Shown: positions 8,212-17,759, numbered from the stretch's first letter. The stretch is DNA of 64,000 nt from Labrenzia sp. VG12 (GCF_002237595.1 NZ_CP022529.1:4216001-4280000); one strand, 5' to 3'. Notes: generated by a model not told the origin, from the sequence alone. Made by a program: numbers and translations.

Positions 8212-10935
8212 TCAGCCGTCCCGCTCAACCCGCAGCTTCTTCAGCTGGTAAAGCGCCTCCAGCGCCTCTCTGGGAGTCATGTCGTCCGGGTCGATCTCGT
8301 CCAGCGCGTCCGCAAACGGGTCAGGCTCCGCAAAACCGGTGGCGCTGGGCGGCGGTGGGGCGATGCTGGCGAAAAGCGGCAGCTCATCGATCAGGTTTTC
8401 AGCCGGAGAGCGCCGGTCCTGTTCCTCCAGCTGGCCGAGCACCTGCTTGGAACGTTCAACCACGGAGGCCGGAAGACCGGCCAGCTTGGCGACCTGAATG
8501 CCGTAGGAGCGGTCGGCGGCGCCCGGCACGATCTCGTGCAGGAAGATCACCTCGCCGTTCCACTCCTTCACCGACACGGTCGCGTTTGAAAGACGTTCGA
8601 GCTTGGCCGAAAGGGCGGTCAGCTCATGGTAATGGGTGGCAAAGAGGGCCCGTGAACGGTTGACCTCATGCAGATGTTCGATGGTGGCCCAGGCGATCGA
8701 CAGACCGTCAAACGTCGCGGTGCCGCGACCGATTTCATCGAGGATCACCAGCGACCGGTCGCCTGCCTGATTGAGGATCGCGGCGGTCTCGACCATTTCC
8801 ACCATGAAGGTGGAGCGGCCGCGGGCAAGATCATCCGCCGCACCCACACGGGAAAACAGCCTGTCGACCACGCCAATATGGGCCGAGGCCGCCGGGACGA
8901 AGGCGCCCATCTGAGCCAGCACGGCTATGAGTGCGTTCTGGCGCAGGAAGGTCGACTTACCGGCCATGTTCGGACCGGTGATCAGCCAGATGTGACCGAT
9001 ATCCTCATCGGCTTCAGGACCGAGATCGGCGTCATTGGCAACGAAGCTTTCGCCACCGGCTTTTTTCAGGGCCCGTTCGACCACCGGATGGCGGCCACCC
9101 TTGATGTCGAAGGCACGGCTGTCATCCACGGTTGGGCGAACATATCCCTCTTCCTGGGCCAGCTTTGCCAGGGCCGCGGACACATCGAGGATACCAAGGC
9201 CCTGGGCGGCGGATTTGATCGCTTCGCCGGCGTCGATGATCGCCTGGGCCAGCCGGTCGAAAATCTCCAGTTCAATCGCAAGAGACCGTTCGCCGGCGCT
9301 GGCAATCTTGGATTCCAGGTCGGCCAGTTCGGTTGTGGTGAAGCGCATGGCGCCCGCCATGGTCTGGCGGTGAATGAACCGGCCCGGATCGGCCGTCAGT
9401 TTCTCCGTCTGGGCCGTCGGCGCCTCGATGAACCAGCCCAGCACGTTGTTGTGCTTGATCTTCAGGGATCTGACACCGAGCTCTTCGGAATAGTCGGCCT
9501 GAAGCTTGGCGATCACCTTGCGGCTTTCATCACGCAAGGCGCGGAGTTCGTCGAGGTCTGCGTTGAAGTCGGAGGAAATGAAGCCGCCGTCCCGTTTCAG
9601 AAGCGGCGGTTCCTCCTTGATCGCGGCCACCAGTTCAGCGCCCAGTTCATGAGGCGCCTGCTCCAGGCTGGCGCGGGCCGCGGCGATTTCTGCCGGAATC
9701 TCGACAGGACTGGAGGCCGTCTGGTCCAGCACGCTTCGCGCGGCTTCCAGCCCTTGCGCAATCGACAGGATATCCCGGGGGCCGCCGCGATTGAGCGCAA
9801 TACGTGACAGGGCGCGGGCCATGTCCGGTGCGCCTTTCAGCGTCTGACGCAGGCTTTCGCGCATGATCTCGTTGTCGAGAAAGAAGGCAACGGAATCATG
9901 CCGGTGCTGAATGGCGTCGACATTGATGAGCGGACCGGCCAGGCGGCTGGCCAGAAGCCGGGATCCACCACCGGTCACGGTTCGGTCGATGGTCGCCAGA
10001 AGAGAGCCCTGCTTTTCACCGGACAGTGTTCGGGAAAGCTCGAGATTGGCGCGTGTCGCCGGATCGATCAGCATGCGTCCGGCACCGGCCTCGCGCACCG
10101 GCGGGTCGAGCGGCGGCCGTTCGCCAAGCTGTGTCTTTTCGATATAGGACAGGATGCCGGCAGCGGCGGACAGTTCCGCCCGGCTGAACGTGCCGAAGCC
10201 GTCGAGCGTTTTCACACCGAAGTAATGCGCAAGCCGGTCGGTCGCAGTGGAACTGTCGAAAAAGGCGCGTGGCACCGGCGACAGGGCCCCGCCGGCCTGT
10301 TCGGCCAAAAGCCGCAATTCGTTTTCCTGCAACAGGTTGTCCGCCAGGATCAGCTCCTTCGGGCTGACCTGGGCAAGATCCGCAGCAAGGCGCTGGTGAT
10401 CGGTTTCGGCAACCTGGAACGTGCCGGTGGACATTTCGATCCAGGCAAGGCCATACACCGCATCGCCCTGCAGGGAGCCGCCCTTCAGCCGGGTGAGCGC
10501 CATCAGGTAGTTGTTGCTGGAGGCATCCAGTAGCCGTTCTTCGGTCAACGTACCCGGCGTGACAAGGCGGATCACTTCGCGGCGAACGACGGATTTCGAA
10601 CCGCGTTTCTTGGCCTCGGCCGGATCTTCGGTCTGTTCGCAGACCGAGACCCGGTGTCCCTTGGCGATCAGCTTCTGCAGATAGTCGTCTGCGGCATGGA
10701 CGGGCACACCGCACATCGGAATGTCGTCACCCTGGTGTTTGCCGCGTTTGGTCAGCGTGATGCCGAGCGCCGCGGAGGCAATCTCCGCGTCCTCGAAGAA
10801 CAGCTCGTAAAAGTCGCCCATCCGGTAGAACAGCAGACTGTCCGGATTGGCGGCCTTGATCTCGAGGAATTGGGCCATCATCGGCGTGACTTTGGCATCC
10901 GCCGGGGCCAGTTTCTGTGCGCTCTGTCCACTCAT
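8212..10935 (-). CDS. mutS: DNA mismatch repair protein MutS
   Basis: Recognises mismatches and small loops and recruits MutL. The 907-residue protein has the N-terminal mismatch-binding domain with the Phe-x-Glu motif (GDFYELFF, F42/E44), connector and lever regions, and the ABC-type ATPase with Walker A TGPNMAGKSTFLRQ, Walker B SLVILDEIGRGT and the switch histidine motif ATHYHEL. The C-terminal tail DDMTPREALEALYQLKKL is the tetramerisation segment. The start ATG at 10935 gives the usual length. It is divergent from maeB. Confidence 0.97.
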   Translation of the reverse strand: MSGQSAQKLAPADAKVTPMMAQFLEIKAANPDSLLFYRMGDFYELFFEDAEIASAALGITLTKRGKHQGDDIPMCGVPVHAADDYLQKLIAKGHRVSVCEQTEDPAEAKKRGSKSVVRREVIRLVTPGTLTEERLLDASSNNYLMALTRLKGGSLQGDAVYGLAWIEMSTGTFQVAETDHQRLAADLAQVSPKELILADNLLQENELRLLAEQAGGALSPVPRAFFDSSTATDRLAHYFGVKTLDGFGTFSRAELSAAAGILSYIEKTQLGERPPLDPPVREAGAGRMLIDPATRANLELSRTLSGEKQGSLLATIDRTVTGGGSRLLASRLAGPLINVDAIQHRHDSVAFFLDNEIMRESLRQTLKGAPDMARALSRIALNRGGPRDILSIAQGLEAARSVLDQTASSPVEIPAEIAAARASLEQAPHELGAELVAAIKEEPPLLKRDGGFISSDFNADLDELRALRDESRKVIAKLQADYSEELGVRSLKIKHNNVLGWFIEAPTAQTEKLTADPGRFIHRQTMAGAMRFTTTELADLESKIASAGERSLAIELEIFDRLAQAIIDAGEAIKSAAQGLGILDVSAALAKLAQEEGYVRPTVDDSRAFDIKGGRHPVVERALKKAGGESFVANDADLGPEADEDIGHIWLITGPNMAGKSTFLRQNALIAVLAQMGAFVPAASAHIGVVDRLFSRVGAADDLARGRSTFMVEMVETAAILNQAGDRSLVILDEIGRGTATFDGLSIAWATIEHLHEVNRSRALFATHYHELTALSAKLERLSNATVSVKEWNGEVIFLHEIVPGAADRSYGIQVAKLAGLPASVVERSKQVLGQLEEQDRRSPAENLIDELPLFASIAPPPPSATGFAEPDPFADALDEIDPDDMTPREALEALYQLKKLRVERDG

Positions 10936-11092
10936 AGGAGAGTACTAGCAAACTGTGCGCGCCATTCCACCAAGGGGCTAGGCCATCTTGGCTTGAGGCT
11001 TCATTTTGCAGGGGATAAGGTCAGGCTCCCGCCCAGGGGTCAGCTTCGACCGGACCCTTAGAAAAGAGCGACCAAAAGGAAACGCCTGCGTC

Positions 11093-13372
11093 ATGCCCTC
11101 CGATAAATCCGCCAAGTCAAATATCAGCTTTACAGATCAGGAAGCCCTGCAGTTTCACCAGGAGGGCCGTCCCGGCAAACTGGAAATTGCACCGACCAAG
11201 CCGATGGCGACCCAGCGTGACCTGTCGCTGGCCTATTCGCCGGGCGTGGCCGTGCCGGTGCTCGCGATCGCGGATGACGCCAGCCGCGCCTATGACTACA
11301 CCACCAAGGGCAACATGGTGGCCGTGATTTCCAACGGCTCCGCCATTCTGGGTCTCGGCAATCTGGGAGCGCTCGCCTCCAAGCCGGTGATGGAGGGCAA
11401 GTCCGTGCTCTTCAAGCGGTTTGCCGATGTAGACAGTATCGACCTGGAGGTCGACACCCAGGATGTCGAGGAGTTCATCAACTCGGTGCGCTATCTCGGG
11501 CCATCCTTTGGCGGGATCAATCTGGAGGACATCAAGGCACCGGACTGTTTCATCATCGAGCAGCGCTTGCGGGAACTGATGGACATTCCGGTGTTCCACG
11601 ACGATCAGCACGGCACGGCAATCATCGCCGCGGCCGGTCTGATCAACGCGCTTCACATGACCGGGCGCGACATGAAAGACACCAAGGTGGTCTGCAACGG
11701 CGCGGGTGCGGCCGGCATTGCCTGTATCGAACTGGTCAAGGCGATGGGCATCCCGCACGAGAATGTCACGCTCTGCGACACCAAGGGTGTGATCTACAAG
11801 GGCCGTGCAGAAGGCATGAACCAGTGGAAATCCGCCCATGCCATCGAGACCAAGGCCCGCTCCCTTTATGACGCGCTGAAGGGTGCGGACGTCTTTTTCG
11901 GCGTTTCGGTCAAGGGGGCTCTGACGGCGGACATGCTGAAGGCCATGGCGCCGAACCCGATCATTTTCGCCATGGCCAACCCGGATCCGGAAATCACGCC
12001 AGAAGACGCCCATGCCGTGCGCGATGACGCCATCGTCGCCACCGGCCGGTCGGACTACCCGAACCAGGTCAACAACGTGCTCGGTTTTCCCTATATCTTC
12101 CGCGGTGCCCTGGACGTGCAGGCGACAACGATCAATGACGACATGAAGGTCGCCTGTGCGAGGGCTCTGGCTGAACTGGCGCGCGAGGAAGTGCCGGACG
12201 AGGTTGCCGCCGCCTACCGGGGCAACCGGCCGAAATTCGGACCGGAATACATCATCCCGGTGCCGTTCGATCCGCGCCTGATTTCTGCCATTCCGCCTGC
12301 GGTCGCGCAGGCCGCAATGGATTCTGGTGTGGCCCGTCGTCCGATCGTTGATATGGAGGCCTATCGGCACCAGCTTTCGGCACGGCGTGACCCGGTTGCC
12401 GGCACCTTGCAGCGGATCTTCTCCAAGGTGCGCCAGCAGCCGAAACGCGTGGTCTTTGCCGAGGGCGAGGAAGAACCGGTGATCCGCGCCGCCGCAAGCT
12501 TCGTGTCGCAAGGCCTGGGGGAAGCGATCCTGATCGGCCGCGAAGACGAGATCCGGAACATGGCCGAGCAGGCTGGTGTTGATATCAGCAAGGCCGGCCT
12601 TTCCATCCAGAACGCACGCCTGTCTGATCGCAACAACGATTATGCGCAATATCTTTATGGCCGCATGCAGCGCCGGGGCTACCTGCTGCGCGATTGTCAA
12701 CGCATGGTCAACAACGACCGTAACTACTGGGGCGCGATCATGGTCGCCCGCGGCGATGCGGATGCCATGGTCACCGGCGTGACCCGGAACTACTCCGTCG
12801 CGCTCGACACGGTGAAGGCGACCATCGATCCGAAGCCGGGCCACCGTGTGATCGGCGTGTCGCTGGCGTTGGCAAGGGGCCGCACGGTCCTGATTGCGGA
12901 TACGGCCGTGATCGACATGCCGACATCGGAGGAACTGGCGGATATTGCGGAAGAGGCGGCACATGTTGCCCGCAAACTTGGTTATGAGCCGCGCGTTGCC
13001 ATGCTGGCCTATTCCACCTTCGGCCATCCGAAGGGCGAACGCTCCGAAAAGGTCATCGAAGCGGTCAAGATCCTCGACCGGCGCCGGGTCGATTTCGAAT
13101 ATGACGGCGAAATGGCTGCCGATGTCGCGCTCAATCCCGAGCGGATGAGCTCTTATCCGTTCTGCCGCCTGTCCGGGCCCGCCAATGTTCTGGTCATGCC
13201 GGCGTTCCACTCTGCTTCCATCTCCACCAAGATGCTGCAGGAGCTGGGTGGTGCGACGGTGATCGGCCCGCTTCTGGTCGGCTTCGACAAACCGATCCAG
13301 ATTGTGCCGCTCGGTGCAAAGGACAGCGACATCGTCAACATGGCGGCAATCGCGGCGTTCAACGTGACTTGA
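11093..13372 (+). CDS. maeB: NADP-dependent malic enzyme with phosphotransacetylase-like domain
   Basis: Oxidatively decarboxylates malate to pyruvate, supplying NADPH and pyruvate for gluconeogenic growth. From the ATG at 11093 it has 759 residues: malic enzyme domain (about 1-430; SLAYSPGVAVP, VFHDDQHGTAI, NGAGAAGIA) fused to a phosphate acetyl/butyryltransferase-like domain (about 440-759; VVFAEGEEEPVIRAA, RGDADAMVTGVTRNY). This is the normal large form in Rhizobiales; the C-terminal domain is thought to be regulatory, not catalytic. An in-frame upstream start at 11006 would add 29 residues not expected in the family. Confidence 0.95.
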   Translation: MPSDKSAKSNISFTDQEALQFHQEGRPGKLEIAPTKPMATQRDLSLAYSPGVAVPVLAIADDASRAYDYTTKGNMVAVISNGSAILGLGNLGALASKPVMEGKSVLFKRFADVDSIDLEVDTQDVEEFINSVRYLGPSFGGINLEDIKAPDCFIIEQRLRELMDIPVFHDDQHGTAIIAAAGLINALHMTGRDMKDTKVVCNGAGAAGIACIELVKAMGIPHENVTLCDTKGVIYKGRAEGMNQWKSAHAIETKARSLYDALKGADVFFGVSVKGALTADMLKAMAPNPIIFAMANPDPEITPEDAHAVRDDAIVATGRSDYPNQVNNVLGFPYIFRGALDVQATTINDDMKVACARALAELAREEVPDEVAAAYRGNRPKFGPEYIIPVPFDPRLISAIPPAVAQAAMDSGVARRPIVDMEAYRHQLSARRDPVAGTLQRIFSKVRQQPKRVVFAEGEEEPVIRAAASFVSQGLGEAILIGREDEIRNMAEQAGVDISKAGLSIQNARLSDRNNDYAQYLYGRMQRRGYLLRDCQRMVNNDRNYWGAIMVARGDADAMVTGVTRNYSVALDTVKATIDPKPGHRVIGVSLALARGRTVLIADTAVIDMPTSEELADIAEEAAHVARKLGYEPRVAMLAYSTFGHPKGERSEKVIEAVKILDRRRVDFEYDGEMAADVALNPERMSSYPFCRLSGPANVLVMPAFHSASISTKMLQELGGATVIGPLLVGFDKPIQIVPLGAKDSDIVNMAAIAAFNVT

Positions 13373-13397
13373 GGTGAGAAAATAGCTGACACCTCGG

Positions 13398-13590
13398 CTC
13401 CCTGATCCCGGATCTCCGCTATGCTGCGTCCGGGATGACGATGGATAGGAAAGTGTAATACTCCTCCATCTTCATCCCGGCAAAGCGCAGCGCGAGCCGA
13501 AACCGGGAGCCGAAGGCATGTCGGGTTCTTGCGTAGACAGGGTGGCGCCTCCCCGGTCCCGGATCTCCCGTTGATCGTCCGGGATGACGA
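13398..13590. repeat. Palindromic repeat family A, long compound copy
   Basis: Three CCCGGATCTxxCGxxGxxxCGTCCGGGATGACG-type palindromes and an intervening catcccggcaaagcgcagcgcgagccg unit occupy most of the 298-bp gap between maeB and trpF. Each half folds into a stem ending in CCGGGATGAC. No gene is visible here. Confidence 0.75.
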
Positions 13591-13670
13591 TGGAAAGGCC
13601 TTCGCCCAAGTGGACGACTGCAGCTTTTCTTTTTTGACAAACCACGCGCCACCGGCGATACCTCGAAACC

Positions 13671-14327
13671 ATGTCGGATATTAAGGTCAAAATTTGCGGT
13701 CTATCGACCGAGGACACCATGGAAGCCGCGCTGGAGGCCGGTGCGGATATGGTCGGGCTGATGTTTTTCCCGAAAAGCCCGCGCCACGTCACGCTTTCGC
13801 AAGCCTGCAAGCTGGCCGACATGGCCCGGGGCAAGGCCGAGATTGTCGCGGTGACCGTCAACATGGATCTGGACGGATTGTCGCGGATCAAGGAACTGGT
13901 CAACCCGGACATCATCCAGTTTCACGGCGAAGAAGCCCCGGAATCCCTGGCTGCGGCCAAGGTCATGCACGGCACCAGGGTCATGAAGGCCATGTCGATT
14001 TCCGAGAAGGCCGATCTGGAAGCCGCGCAGTACTACGCTATGGTTGCTGACTGGCTGCTGTTTGACGCCAAGCCCCCCAAGGGCTCGGAGCTGCCGGGTG
14101 GCAACGGAGTGTCTTATGACTGGCGGATCCTGAAGGATATTGACCTGAAGAAACCCTTCATGCTTTCCGGAGGACTGGACCCGGACAATGTTGCAGAGGC
14201 CATCCGGCTGAGCGGCGTGACGGCGGTGGATGTGTCTTCCGGCGTCGAGCGGGAGAAGGGCGTCAAGGACAGTGATCTCATTCGCGCTTTTCTGGCCGCG
14301 GCCAAGGGCGTCAAGGTTCCCGGCTGA
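13671..14327 (+). CDS. trpF: Phosphoribosylanthranilate isomerase
   Basis: Third step of tryptophan synthesis, an Amadori rearrangement of PRA to CdRP. The 218-residue TIM barrel shows the N-terminal catalytic Cys in VKICGLS, FHG in IIQFHGEE, LLFDAKPP with the catalytic Asp, and the phosphate loop SGGLDPDNV. It heads trpF-trpB, with a 26-bp gap to trpB. The promoter would have to sit in or after the repeat cluster upstream. Confidence 0.95.
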   Translation: MSDIKVKICGLSTEDTMEAALEAGADMVGLMFFPKSPRHVTLSQACKLADMARGKAEIVAVTVNMDLDGLSRIKELVNPDIIQFHGEEAPESLAAAKVMHGTRVMKAMSISEKADLEAAQYYAMVADWLLFDAKPPKGSELPGGNGVSYDWRILKDIDLKKPFMLSGGLDPDNVAEAIRLSGVTAVDVSSGVEREKGVKDSDLIRAFLAAAKGVKVPG

Positions 14328-14353
14328 GTGACCGGATTTCAAGGAGTTTACGC

Positions 14354-15568
14354 GTGAACGATATGGCCAACAGCATCCGGACCGGACCGGACGATCGCGG
14401 ACATTTCGGCATTTTCGGTGGCCGATACGTGGCCGAGACCCTGATGCCGCTGATCCTCGATCTGGAGCAGCACTACAAGGACGCCAAGAACGATCCGGCT
14501 TTCCACGCTGAAGTCGAGACGCTGAACAAGCATTATACCGGCCGGCCTTCGCCGCTCTATTTTGCCGAGCGCCTGACGCAGGAACTCGGTGGCGCGAAGA
14601 TTTATTTCAAGCGCGACGAGCTGAACCACACGGGATCGCACAAGATCAACAACTGCCTTGGGCAGATCCTGTTGGCCAAGCGCATGGGCAAGACCCGCAT
14701 CATCGCGGAAACCGGCGCCGGTCAGCATGGTGTGGCGACCGCCACGGTCTGCGCCCGCTTCGGTCTTCCCTGCGTTGTCTATATGGGCAAGACCGATGTG
14801 GAGCGGCAGAAGCCGAACGTCTTCCGCATGAAGCTGCTCGGGGCGGAGATCGTCCCGGTCACGGCGGGTGCCGGCACGCTGAAAGACGCCATGAACGAGG
14901 CGCTGCGTGACTGGGTGACCAATGTCGAAGACACCTACTACCTGATCGGCACGGCAGCCGGCCCGCATCCCTATCCGGAAATGGTGCGCGATTTCCAGTC
15001 GGTGATCGGCAAGGAACTGCGCGACCAGATGATGGAAGCCGAAGGCCGCCTGCCGGATGCGCTTGTTGCCGCCGTTGGCGGCGGCTCCAATGCCATCGGC
15101 CTGTTCCATCCGTTCCTCGACGACAAGGACGTCAAGATCTACGGCGTTGAAGCCGGCGGTCACGGCCTGGAAGGCGAAGAGCACTGCGCGTCTCTGACCG
15201 CCGGCAAGCCGGGCGTTCTGCATGGCAACCGCACCTACCTGCTTCAGGATGATGACGGTCAGATCCTGGAAGGCCATTCGATTTCTGCCGGCCTCGATTA
15301 TCCGGGCATCGGTCCGGAGCATTCGTGGCTGAAGGAAATCGGCCGCGTTGACTACGTGCCGATCATGGACACCGAAGCGCTGGACGCCTTTCAGATGCTG
15401 ACCCGTGTTGAAGGCATCATTCCAGCGCTTGAGCCGTCACATGCGCTCGCTCATGTGGTCAAGCTCGCCCCGCAGATGGACAAGGACCAGATCATTGTCA
15501 TGAACCTGTGTGGCCGGGGCGACAAGGACGTCTTTGCCGTTGGCCAGATGCTCGGTTTCGATCTCTGA
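14354..15568 (+). CDS. trpB: Tryptophan synthase beta chain
   Basis: PLP enzyme that condenses indole and serine to tryptophan. The GTG at 14354 is chosen because AAGGAG lies 7 nt upstream (14341-14346); this gives 404 residues. PLP Lys is in HTGSHKINNC, the phosphate loop is VGGGSNAIG, and AETGAGQHGVA holds the catalytic Glu region. A terminator follows 25 bp after the stop, so unlike most relatives it is not directly followed by trpA, which lies 1.27 kb further on. Confidence 0.97.
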   Translation: MNDMANSIRTGPDDRGHFGIFGGRYVAETLMPLILDLEQHYKDAKNDPAFHAEVETLNKHYTGRPSPLYFAERLTQELGGAKIYFKRDELNHTGSHKINNCLGQILLAKRMGKTRIIAETGAGQHGVATATVCARFGLPCVVYMGKTDVERQKPNVFRMKLLGAEIVPVTAGAGTLKDAMNEALRDWVTNVEDTYYLIGTAAGPHPYPEMVRDFQSVIGKELRDQMMEAEGRLPDALVAAVGGGSNAIGLFHPFLDDKDVKIYGVEAGGHGLEGEEHCASLTAGKPGVLHGNRTYLLQDDDGQILEGHSISAGLDYPGIGPEHSWLKEIGRVDYVPIMDTEALDAFQMLTRVEGIIPALEPSHALAHVVKLAPQMDKDQIIVMNLCGRGDKDVFAVGQMLGFDL

Positions 15569-15593
15569 AGTCTGAGCCGCTGTGAGAACAGTA

Positions 15594-15627
15594 AGCCGCG
15601 TACCGGTTGGTATGCGGCTTTTTCTTT
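15594..15627 (+). terminator. Rho-independent terminator of trpFB
   Basis: 11-bp stem agccgcgtacc/ggtatgcggct with one G-U pair and a GGTT loop, followed by TTTTTCTTT. It ends the trpF-trpB transcript before the inserted small genes. Confidence 0.88.
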
Positions 15628-15798
15628 GAAGTGCTGGTCATAGGCGCCGTCAAGCCCGCCCGCCTTGTAACGGTCCGGGGCGCCGGGTCATGCTTTACAC
15701 CAGTTAACCAGCTCTGCAGTTGTGGCGCTGCTGCAATGCGGAATCATGCGTTGTGCATCGCTCTGGAAAGCCTAAATTGTGGGCATTGAATGAATTCG

Positions 15799-15816
15799 CC
15801 GGCGCTGGGGCGCCGG
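15799..15816 (+). promoter_or_regulatory. GC hairpin in the leader of the DUF1127 gene
   Basis: Perfect 7-bp stem ccggcgc/gcgccgg with loop tggg ends 9 nt before the Shine-Dalgarno AAGGA of the small gene. It could shield or stabilise the leader; DUF1127 mRNAs in other Alphaproteobacteria are processed post-transcriptionally. Confidence 0.45.
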
Positions 15817-15838
15817 TCCACGGACAAGGAACACGAAA

Positions 15839-16009
15839 ATGGCTTTCGATCTTCTGACCGGTTTCGTCCGTGACATCCGTGCTTCACGCAAGGTTGCCAA
15901 CGAAATCGCACACCTGAACCACATGAGTGCCGCACAGCTGGCCGATCTTGGCCTTGAGCGCACCGAAATTGCCGGCCACGCCTTTAACAAGCATTTCAAG
16001 CGTCGTTAA
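15839..16009 (+). CDS. DUF1127 domain-containing small protein
   Basis: A 56-residue Arg/Lys/His-rich protein: an N-terminal amphipathic part (MAFDLLTGFVRDIRASRKVANEI) is followed by the DUF1127 core HLNHMSAAQLADLGL with the typical L-x-x-M-S-x-x-Q-L-x-D-L/I-G-L pattern, and a basic C-terminus. The start has AAGGA 8 nt upstream. Small DUF1127 proteins bind RNA and affect small-RNA turnover, phosphate and carbon metabolism in Rhodobacter and Agrobacterium; the role here is inferred. It has its own leader hairpin and a strong terminator at 16058, so it is an independent gene inserted between trpB and trpA. Confidence 0.88.
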   Translation: MAFDLLTGFVRDIRASRKVANEIAHLNHMSAAQLADLGLERTEIAGHAFNKHFKRR

Positions 16010-16057
16010 GGCTGCGCCTGAGCCTGTGTAACTGCAGGCAATGCGTTTTGCAGAACG

Positions 16058-16096
16058 AGGGCCGCGCGGCCAGACCGCGGGGCCCTTATCTTTTGA
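16058..16096 (+). terminator. Terminator of the DUF1127 gene
   Basis: 12-bp GC-rich stem agggccgcgcgg/ccgcggggccct with one mismatch and a 5-nt loop, followed by tatctttt. It overlaps the 3' end of the convergent 71-residue gene. Confidence 0.75.
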
Positions 16097-16301
16097 TGGG
16101 CTTTGTGGCCAGCAGCGTTTCCAGCAGTTCCTGTCGGCCGCGGGCATCCAGGTGGTTCGCCTGACGCACCAGCGCCGGATCGCTGTAGGATGATGGGGTA
16201 TCTGGCTGGGCAGACGGGGCAGGATTTCCGAGTGCCTTGACGCGGCGCCACAGTTTTTCGCCAAAGGGCTCCGGTGCAGGCTCGAACAGAGAATGGGCCA
16301 A
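16086..16301 (-). CDS. Small hypothetical protein, 71 residues
   Basis: The reading frame starts at TTG (16301) with AAAGGAGC about 6 nt upstream, which is the main support for it being real. The predicted product is soluble and charged: EPFGEKLWRRVKALGN, then a Pro/Ser/Asp linker and a helix DPALVRQANHLDARGRQELLETLL. No family recognised. It converges on the DUF1127 gene and its 3' end overlaps that gene's terminator. Confidence 0.55.
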   Translation of the reverse strand: MAHSLFEPAPEPFGEKLWRRVKALGNPAPSAQPDTPSSYSDPALVRQANHLDARGRQELLETLLATKPIKR

Positions 16302-16518
16302 TTACAGCTCCTTTTTCTTAGTTGGCTTCACAGTGTTTTCAATATAAGCGCACAGAGTGCATTTTTCCAACCCCTTACGCTGCGTATTGAACAGATCAGC
16401 CATGCAGAAAACGCGGACCTGACCTGCGTGAACCGCTATTGCTGCACTGCAAAAAAATCATAAGTTCCAGCCTTGTTGAGACTTCTGGCGGCGATACGCC
16501 GCGATTTTGGTTATTGAT

Positions 16519-16701
16519 ATGAGCACCTTGCAGGCCCTTCAGTTGAGCGCGCCGTCGGCAGCGCCCCTCGCCACCGTCCTTCGCGGCACGGGGGGACCCC
16601 TTGCGCGCGCGGGCCGTTCCAAATCCATGGGCAGCGAACATATCTACCGTGCGGATTCCGCTCTGCGCGCGATCGGCCTGATCGACTATCCCAGCCGGTA
16701 A
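16519..16701 (+). CDS. Possible small protein, 60 residues
   Basis: An ATG-started frame with roughly 80 percent G/C at third codon positions, as in real genes here, in an otherwise empty gap. The sequence ends with MGSEHIYRADSALRAIGLIDYPSR and has no membrane segment or recognised motif. No good Shine-Dalgarno sequence precedes the ATG, and a TTG four codons upstream is no better. It may be coding or a relic. Confidence 0.4.
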   Translation: MSTLQALQLSAPSAAPLATVLRGTGGPLARAGRSKSMGSEHIYRADSALRAIGLIDYPSR

Positions 16702-16836
16702 CGCCCGGGTCCGGACATGGCCTCCGGCTTGCGAAACTGCACGAGATAGATTGACACGGCCCGCACTGCCCCCGTACATCGCTGACACGGGAAACGCTGC
16801 GGATCCTCCGCCAGACGTGAAAAAGGGTAGCTGTGA

Positions 16837-17670
16837 ATGACGGAAACGCGTATCGACCGCCGTTTTAAAGCCTGTGCGGACGCCGGACGGCCGGCCTTGG
16901 TCACCTTTATCACCGCGGGCGATCCGGATCTGGAAACGTCGCAGGCTGTTCTCAACGCGCTTCCGGCCGCCGGTGCCGACGTGATCGAACTGGGCATGCC
17001 CTTTTCCGATCCGATGGCGGAAGGCATTCCGATCCAGCTGGGCAACCAGCGCGCGCTGGCAGCCGGCCACACCATGGACAAGACCCTGGACATGGTGCGC
17101 AATTTCCGCAAGCAGGATCAGGACACGCCCATCATCCTGATGGGGTATTACAATCCCATCTATGTGCGCGAGCCGAAGAAATTCGTCCAGGTTGCCAAGG
17201 AAGCCGGCGTTGACGGCTTCATCATCGTCGACATTCCGGCCGAGGCCGATGACGAGTTGTGCATCCCGGCACTTGAAGCCGGTCTCAATTTCATCCGACT
17301 GGCGACCCCGACCACAGATGACAAGCGGCTGCCCGCCGTTCTGGCCAACACATCCGGTTTCGTCTATTACGTCTCGGTCACGGGCATCACCGGCGCCAAT
17401 ATCGCCGACACCGGCCGGGTCACGGCAGCGGTCAACCGCATCAAGGGTCATACCGACCTGCCGGTCGCAGTCGGTTTCGGTGTGAAGACGGCGGACCAGG
17501 CGGCCGTGATCGGCAAGGACGCAGACGGCGTCGTCGTCGGGTCGGTTCTGGTCAACGCCATTCGCGACAGCCTCGACGAGGCCGGCAAGGCAACCGACCG
17601 CACCGTCCAGGCTGTGGCCGATGTTGTGGCGGATCTTGCCTCCGGTTGCGCAAGAGCGCGCTCGGCCTGA
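16837..17670 (+). CDS. trpA: Tryptophan synthase alpha chain
   Basis: Cleaves indole-3-glycerol phosphate to indole, which is channelled to TrpB. The 277-residue TIM barrel has the catalytic Glu and Asp in DVIELGMPFSDPMAEG (about residues 50-64), the mobile loop region DIPAEADDELC and the phosphate-binding VGFGVKTADQA. It is separated from trpB by the DUF1127 insert and a terminator, and so needs its own promoter, probably within 16300-16836. accD follows after about 90 bp. Confidence 0.96.
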   Translation: MTETRIDRRFKACADAGRPALVTFITAGDPDLETSQAVLNALPAAGADVIELGMPFSDPMAEGIPIQLGNQRALAAGHTMDKTLDMVRNFRKQDQDTPIILMGYYNPIYVREPKKFVQVAKEAGVDGFIIVDIPAEADDELCIPALEAGLNFIRLATPTTDDKRLPAVLANTSGFVYYVSVTGITGANIADTGRVTAAVNRIKGHTDLPVAVGFGVKTADQAAVIGKDADGVVVGSVLVNAIRDSLDEAGKATDRTVQAVADVVADLASGCARARSA

Positions 17671-17759
17671 ATTGAACTCCTTCCGGCGGAACCCATATCT
17701 CCGCCAATGGTAACCTGAGCACCTTGAGTGTTCTTAAAAGACAACGGGACGCGTTTGAC

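Noticed and set aside
11117..13210. A 697-residue minus-strand frame opposite maeB
   Set aside because: It is His/Arg/Gln-rich with no recognisable domain and is a shadow of the malic enzyme frame.
13398..13590. Possible CRISPR-like array
   Set aside because: The units are palindromes of unequal length and spacing with degraded copies, not direct repeats with unique spacers, and there are no cas genes.
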